A stretch of DNA of 11,664 bases from the NCBI GenBank assembly GCA_902459845.2, contig CABPSV020000646.1, positions 1 through 11,664 on the forward strand, read 5' to 3'. Source of the DNA: Hepatocystis sp. ex Piliocolobus tephrosceles. Its lineage: Eukaryota > Apicomplexa > Aconoidasida > Haemosporida > Plasmodiidae. The notes under the pieces were generated by a model. It was not told where the DNA came from. It worked only from the letters and a program-made list of their open reading frames with translations, and did not search any database. Positions within the stretch are counted from its first letter, which is position 1. Each line of letters starts with the position of its first letter. The position numbers and the translations under genes are program-made. Below are positions 7,253 through 11,664 of this stretch, in pieces.

Positions 7253-7282
<30 letters not shown>
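7253..7282. repeat. (TA)n microsatellite adjoining TGCATGTGCA
   Basis: About 14 uninterrupted units, followed directly by TGCATGTGCA (7281-7290). Similar but shorter tracts lie at 7116-7137, 8256-8278 and 8486-8504. Confidence 0.9.
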
Positions 7283-7284
<2 letters not shown>

Positions 7285-7400
7285 TGTGCAAATGTATATA
7301 TTTGTATGCATTTTTTTTTTTTTTTTTTTTTTTTTTTGTACAATAGCATGTTTTATGTGGTTTGGTTTTACTCTCTTATGAAAGTCATATCAAAATAAAA

Positions 7401-7448
7401 ATTAAAAGTTGAATTAAAAGTGAAATTAAAAGTTAAATTAAAAATATA
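7401..7448. repeat. 12-base A-rich array, unit ATTAAAAGTTGA
   Basis: Four copies start at 7401, 7413, 7425 and 7437, differing at the last four bases (TTGA, TGAA, TTAA, and a diverged final copy). Intergenic, with no visible function. Confidence 0.85.
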
Positions 7449-7858
7449 ATAAAGTTAATGTTATACTGAACAATGAACATTGAACCGTGTTGCACTGAAT
7501 AGTTGACTATTTGTATTAGCTTATACATATTAAGCTTTTTTTTTTTTATTTTTTTTTAATTTTTTTTTTTTTATTAGTCTTGCATATATGCGAATGTATA
7601 TTCATATGTATATATTTATTTACAGTATTACAGTACATGTTTGTTCATATAGTACTATTTTTGTTTACATTTTTTGAAAACCATTTAAGCGAAGTCGCAT
7701 GTACGTAGGGCTATATGTAAACATACAAATTATGTACGTATGTTCATACTTTATTTTTACAACACTTGTTCTTCATTTTTGTTGTATCCATCCAGTGTTT
7801 TAATTCGAACCTACCTTTTTTTTTACAATACTACTGCAAGTAAAAAAAAAAAAAAAGT

Positions 7859-7938
7859 AAAAAAAGCAAAAAAACAAAAAAACAAAAAAAACAAAAAAAA
7901 CAAAAAAAACAAAAAAAACAAAAAAAACAAAAAAAAGC
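7859..7938. repeat. A-rich array, unit CAAAAAAAA
   Basis: Cytosines are spaced 8, 8, then repeatedly 9 bases apart in a poly(dA) background. The change of period shows slippage. In one plus frame it reads as a KKN repeat, but the surrounding frame does not look coding. Confidence 0.9.
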
Positions 7939-8533
7939 AAAAAAGTTTACATTTTTTACAGTTCAATTATGCTTTTGCCCCAATTAGATACAAATTTTTA
8001 TATTATAAAAAAAAAAATAAAATAATTAAAAAATAAAATAAAAAAATTTAGTTATATTATACAAGTTTTTTTTTTTAACTGTTTTTATAGATGAAAAAAA
8101 AAAAAAAAAAAAAATAGCTTTACAAATGACTTTATTATTTTAAAAATGTAAAAAGCGAGTGATAAATGTATGTATTATGTATATGTTGTGTATGTATGTA
8201 CACATATATGTAGATAAAAATAGTATATGTAATTACTTGATTTTTGCACGTTTTCATATATATATATATATATATATACACTTGTTCACATTTTTATTTT
8301 GTTTTACAACTTTCTGCATTAAAAAAAAAAAGAAGACAAGCACAAGCGTTTAAACGAATACAACAATTATAATAAAATATATTTAACAGATACAAACAGA
8401 ATAGAGTAAAAAAAAAAAAATAATAATAATCACTAATTAATCGCATAATTGCAACGGTGTAGCTTGTTTATCTTTTTAACTTATTTATATATATATATAT
8501 ATATGAATGTAAAAAAAGAAGTTACGCCACACA

Positions 8534-11500
8534 ATGGACTATAGAAAACGAAAAATTGATGACGTGTTGTTTAATAAGGAAGAAGAAAATAACAGCTTAA
8601 TGAGCAGTAACATAAGCAACAACATAAGCAACAACATAAGCAACAACATAAGCAACAACATAAGCAACAACATAAACAACAAAATAATAAACAGCAAAAT
8701 AAAAAGCAACAAAATAAATAATAAAAAGACGGTAACAATAAAATGTAGTGATAACGACACAGATTTAGGAACAGTTTATAACAGGAAAAAAAAAAAAATG
8801 AATGGAGACACAGAAAGTAACAATTTAATAGAAAAAAATAATGTTAAAAATCGAAAGAAAAAAAAAAAAGATGAAGAAAATATATTATTGCCTGATTTTT
8901 CATGTTTAAAGAAATTAATATATGAACAAAAAAAAAACAAAATTGGTACACTATTTTCATTTAGTGATTTAAATATAAAAGAGAATCAAGATAAATTTAA
9001 TAGAATAATAGAAAAAACAAAAAAAAAAACATCTTTTAACAATAAAATAGAAAAAGATTATAACTACAATAATAATAACAACAGTAACAATAATAATAGT
9101 AATAATAATAACAGTAACAATAATAAAGGTTTAAAATATGTATACGAAACTTCAGCATTTGGATATACTTTTATTGATAAAGTTTCTAATGAAGAAAATG
9201 GAAATATTATAGACGACTTGGTTCAACATGATGAGGAAGAAGAATATGAAGAAGATATATGTACAAATAATAATAGTATTAATAACAATAATATGAACAG
9301 TTCATTTAATAATTATATATATAGTGATAATAATAGTGAAAAAGTAAATGATGATAATGAAAACAGTAAAGGATATAAACAAAAATTTGTAAACGATAAA
9401 AATAAAGAAAAATTAAATAGTAATATAAATAAAAAAGGAATCCATGATATGAATAAAAAAGGAATTATAAATATGAAAAAAAAAGATGTTATATTAGACA
9501 AATTGAAATTAACATTTGATGAAGTTAATATAGATACAATAAATATAAAACAAAAACCTATTAAAATAATAGATGAAAATGGAGTAGAAAAAAAAAAACT
9601 ATTTATATTTAATATTAATAATAATAATAATAATAAGGACAAACCTGAGAGAAAGAGAATCGAAATTGTTTATGAAAATCCATCTGTTTCAAAAACTTTC
9701 TCAAAACATGGTATAAATAATACAAACATAAGTACAACAGGTGATGACAATGTAATATCACATACTCCAATAAAACATACTCCCATAAAACATACTCCCA
9801 ATAAACATACTCCTACAAAACATACTCCTACAAAACATACTCCCATAAAACAGACTACGATGGAACACACCCCAACACATTGTCAAACCAGAGTAGATAA
9901 ATATATCCCTACAACTCCTGAAAAAAACGTTGTAGAAATAGTTAATAAATTAAATGAACAAAAAGAATCATATTTATACTTTGCAGTACGTGGTAATAAA
10001 TTATTACTAAATAGAAATAATGATTACTTTGGTATTATGATGCATTATTTAGTTGAAAGATCTAATACAACTGATTTATTATTTTTATATTATATGACTA
10101 TGAAACCGCACAATATGGATATATTACTTTATTTAATTTTAACATATTATAAAATTCCATTTTTAAATATTTTAGAACAATATGAAAATGTTGCTATTAA
10201 TACAATTGTAGATAGTATATATGAAGAAATTTGTTTATATGATTATTATTATTATTTTTTTCATGTTCTTGAAATTTCACATGAACAATATTATATGTCT
10301 TTAGAACTTTTTAATTCAATGAAAAATTTATTAAAAAAATATAATTTTTTTATAAAACGTATGCATAAAAATTCTATATTTTCTAAAACTAAATTTGTTT
10401 TAGGTATGGGTGATATGAGAAATATTAAACATTTATTTTTGAATGACAATAGAGTAAGTGACTCAACTGAAAGTGGTTGTGATAGTGGTGGTAATAGTGG
10501 TGGTGTTAGTGGTGGTAATAGTGGTGGTGTTAGTGGTGGTGTTAGTGGTGGTGTTAGTGGTGGTAATAGTGGTGGTGTTAGTGGTGGTGTTAGTGGTGGT
10601 GTTAGTGGTGGTGTTAGTGGTGGTGTTAGTGGTGATGATAGTGGTGGTGATAGTGGTGGTGATAGTGGTGGTGATAGTGGTGGTAGTGATAATGATCCAT
10701 CTGTGGTGGTGACACAATCAGAGGAGTTAACCGTATTAAACAAAGTACAACAAGACACAAAAAACAAGTTTTCTAATAAAATTTGCAAAATCAATAAAAA
10801 TATGACTAAGAAAAAACAAAACAAAATGAAAACACAGAACATGATGGAAACACAGAACATTATGGAAACACAGAACATTATGGAAACACAGAACGTAGTG
10901 AAAAACAAATTACAAGATCCACCGATTTTAAGACGAAGAAATGGAACCATGCAATACATACTTAATACAAAATTAGATTTTATAAATTATCAACAATCCA
11001 ATTTTTTTCAGGAAACACATTGGAATGAAATAGAAAATTATAACCATTTAAAAAATGTAGATAAATTAGTTTATTTTACAAAAAATTTATATTATAACTT
11101 TACAAAACAAAAAATAAAAAATAAATTAAATGAAATAACATGTGAACAAAAACATTATGATAAAGTACGATTAATAGAATATTGTAAAAAAAAAATACCA
11201 AGTTATAATAAAAATATAAAATATATGAATTTTTTAGGAGTTCACTCACATTCTTTTGTATGGCAAATTTATTGTATGCAACTTGAAATTTTCTGTATTT
11301 TAAAATTTAAGCGATTAAGAGTAGGCTCATTAGATGGGGTAAATAATTTTAATCTTACGAGTAACGACAATGGTAAGAGCAGCATTAGCGATAAGAGTAA
11401 CAATAGTGACGAGAGCAGCAATAACGATAAGAGTAACAATAGCGATAAGAGCTACAGTATCGATAAGAGCTACAGTATCGATAAGAGCTACAGTATCGAT

Positions 11501-11664
11501 AAGAGTTACAGTATCGATAAGAGCTACAGTATCGATAAGAGCTACAATAGAGATAACAGCTACAATAGAGATAACAGCTACAATAGAGATAACAGCTACA
11601 ATAGAGATAACAGCTACAATAGAGATAACAGCTACAATAGAGATAAGAGCTACAATAGAGATAA
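8534..11664 (+). CDS. Large repeat-rich Plasmodium protein of unknown function, 5' part (3' end outside the window)
   Basis: The frame is open from the ATG at 8534, with an in-frame TAA just upstream at 8510-8512, to the window end: 1043 complete codons. The start context ACACAATGG is acceptable. In order the product has a basic N-terminus, an NNIS array (8603-8674), lysine clusters such as RKKKKMNG and NRKKKKKDEE (possible nuclear signals), poly-N (9065-9126), an acidic patch (about 9230-9260), a TPxK array (9761-9850), a non-repetitive block rich in L/Y/F (residues about 467-642), an SGGV array (651-717), an METQNI array (10826-10897), a second non-repetitive block (residues about 796-935), and an SYSIDK/SYNRDN array to the edge. 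There is no signal peptide or clear membrane segment. I do not recognise either non-repetitive block. Lysine clusters and TPxK motifs suggest a nuclear, cell-cycle-phosphorylated protein; that is inference only. Confidence 0.9.
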   Translation, partial: MDYRKRKIDDVLFNKEEENNSLMSSNISNNISNNISNNISNNISNNINNKIINSKIKSNKINNKKTVTIKCSDNDTDLGTVYNRKKKKMNGDTESNNLIEKNNVKNRKKKKKDEENILLPDFSCLKKLIYEQKKNKIGTLFSFSDLNIKENQDKFNRIIEKTKKKTSFNNKIEKDYNYNNNNNSNNNNSNNNNSNNNKGLKYVYETSAFGYTFIDKVSNEENGNIIDDLVQHDEEEEYEEDICTNNNSINNNNMNSSFNNYIYSDNNSEKVNDDNENSKGYKQKFVNDKNKEKLNSNINKKGIHDMNKKGIINMKKKDVILDKLKLTFDEVNIDTINIKQKPIKIIDENGVEKKKLFIFNINNNNNNKDKPERKRIEIVYENPSVSKTFSKHGINNTNISTTGDDNVISHTPIKHTPIKHTPNKHTPTKHTPTKHTPIKQTTMEHTPTHCQTRVDKYIPTTPEKNVVEIVNKLNEQKESYLYFAVRGNKLLLNRNNDYFGIMMHYLVERSNTTDLLFLYYMTMKPHNMDILLYLILTYYKIPFLNILEQYENVAINTIVDSIYEEICLYDYYYYFFHVLEISHEQYYMSLELFNSMKNLLKKYNFFIKRMHKNSIFSKTKFVLGMGDMRNIKHLFLNDNRVSDSTESGCDSGGNSGGVSGGNSGGVSGGVSGGVSGGNSGGVSGGVSGGVSGGVSGGVSGDDSGGDSGGDSGGDSGGSDNDPSVVVTQSEELTVLNKVQQDTKNKFSNKICKINKNMTKKKQNKMKTQNMMETQNIMETQNIMETQNVVKNKLQDPPILRRRNGTMQYILNTKLDFINYQQSNFFQETHWNEIENYNHLKNVDKLVYFTKNLYYNFTKQKIKNKLNEITCEQKHYDKVRLIEYCKKKIPSYNKNIKYMNFLGVHSHSFVWQIYCMQLEIFCILKFKRLRVGSLDGVNNFNLTSNDNGKSSISDKSNNSDESSNNDKSNNSDKSYSIDKSYSIDKSYSIDKSYSIDKSYSIDKSYNRDNSYNRDNSYNRDNSYNRDNSYNRDNSYNRDKSYNRD
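8603..8674 (+). repeat. In-frame 12-base array, unit AGCAACAACATA (SNNI)
   Basis: Six units, the first with one change (AGCAGTAACATA). The period is a multiple of three and the frame is kept. Flanking asparagine/lysine codons look like decayed units. Confidence 0.94.
9065..9126 (+). repeat. Asparagine/serine low-complexity tract
   Basis: AAT/AAC runs broken by AGT serines, in frame in the last gene. Typical Plasmodium asparagine-rich insert. Confidence 0.9.
9761..9880 (+). repeat. In-frame 15-base array encoding HTPxK pentapeptides
   Basis: Eight 15-base units start at 9761. The first six read HTPIK, HTPIK, HTPNK, HTPTK, HTPTK, HTPIK. The seventh (QTTME) and eighth (HTPTH) have lost the motif in part. 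Every intact unit carries T-P-x-K, the full cyclin-dependent kinase consensus. A further TPEK follows at about 9914-9925. Confidence 0.95.
10484..10684 (+). repeat. In-frame 12-base array encoding SGGV/SGGN/SGGD
   Basis: Sixteen units of AGTGGTGGTNNT plus a partial. The fourth residue runs N,V,N,V,V,V,N, then five V, then four D, so the array is made of segmentally expanded variants. The plus strand is unusually G-rich for this genome. Confidence 0.95.
10826..10897 (+). repeat. In-frame 18-base array, unit ATGGAAACACAGAACATT (METQNI)
   Basis: Four units, MKTQNM, METQNI, METQNI and METQNV. The two central copies are identical at the DNA level; the edge copies have drifted. Confidence 0.94.
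11378..11664 (+). repeat. In-frame 18-base array, SYSIDK then SYNRDN, open at the window edge
   Basis: Fifteen complete units and a partial sixteenth. Four diverged units (SSISDK, SNNSDE, SSNNDK, SNNSDK) lead into five SYSIDK units (11450-11539), then six SYNRDN/K units from 11540. Within each block the DNA is almost identical (one T for C at 11506), while the two blocks share only S, Y and D. Confidence 0.95.

Larger units (their letters stand above)
6531..8533. other. Intergenic region between archease and the last gene; archease 3' flank and downstream promoter
   Basis: I see no supportable gene in these 2 kb. It contains an AATAAA followed by 35 A, two C-rich patches (6842-6863), five (TA)n tracts (6893-6921, 7116-7137, 7253-7282, 8256-8278, 8486-8504), a 27-T tract (7311-7337), a 12-base A-rich array (7401-7448), an A8C array (7859-7938) and a 21-A tract (8094-8114). 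A TGCATGTGCA motif at 7281-7290 resembles ApiAP2-type sites. A slightly less AT-rich patch lies at about 7685-7715, without recognisable RNA structure. Open frames of 60-98 codons here consist of homopolymer translation and look spurious. Confidence 0.85.

Noticed and set aside
7740..8036. Plus-strand 98-codon frame with KKN repeats
   Set aside because: Open only because of the A8C array and poly(dA); array spacing changes between 8 and 9, which argues against frame selection.
9313..9642. Minus-strand 109-codon hydrophobic frame
   Set aside because: Antisense of the N/K-rich part of the last gene, giving artificial L/F/I-rich sequence that mimics membrane segments.
10291..10959. Minus-strand 222-codon frame with PPLT repeats, and overlapping VVV and TTT frames
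   Set aside because: Reverse and shifted readings of the SGGV array; the 12-base period keeps all frames open.

Overview
The window looks like nuclear DNA of a malaria parasite (Plasmodium). The evidence is very AT-rich sequence, intergenic DNA dominated by poly(dA)/poly(dT) tracts and (TA)n microsatellites, proteins full of asparagine runs and short in-frame tandem repeats, and a nuclear-encoded L15 ribosomal protein whose signal peptide plus basic leader looks apicoplast-targeted. The asparagine homopolymers and A/T tracts above 40 bases suggest a P. falciparum-like (Laverania) or similarly AT-extreme species; this is inference.

Layout. (1) 1-1640, plus: 3' part of an asparagine-rich protein of unknown function, entering the window inside an NNTA tetrapeptide array. 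(2) 1641-2753: convergent intergenic region with a 42-A tract and hexamer, 12-mer and 16/17-mer arrays. (3) 2754-4502, minus: ribosomal protein uL15 (L15), probably apicoplast, with a long coiled-coil N-terminal extension. (4) 4503-5771: divergent intergenic region with a T/A palindrome, a 14-mer array and two copies of a T-tract/A-tract hairpin; the second copy ends 14 bases before the next start codon. (5) 5772-6530, plus: archease, the cofactor of the RtcB RNA ligase. (6) 6531-8533: tandem intergenic region of microsatellites and homopolymers. (7) 8534-11664, plus: 5' part of a large repeat-rich protein of unknown function (1043 complete codons visible), running off the end inside an 18-base array.

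Only L15 (organelle translation) and archease (RNA ligation in tRNA splicing) have recognisable functions. Nothing suggests that the four genes act together; Plasmodium genes are transcribed singly. No mobile element, CRISPR array, tRNA or rRNA was seen. The least explained signals are the paired hairpins upstream of archease, the array of consecutive T-P-x-K motifs in the last protein, and a minus-strand reading frame that stays open through two intergenic arrays.
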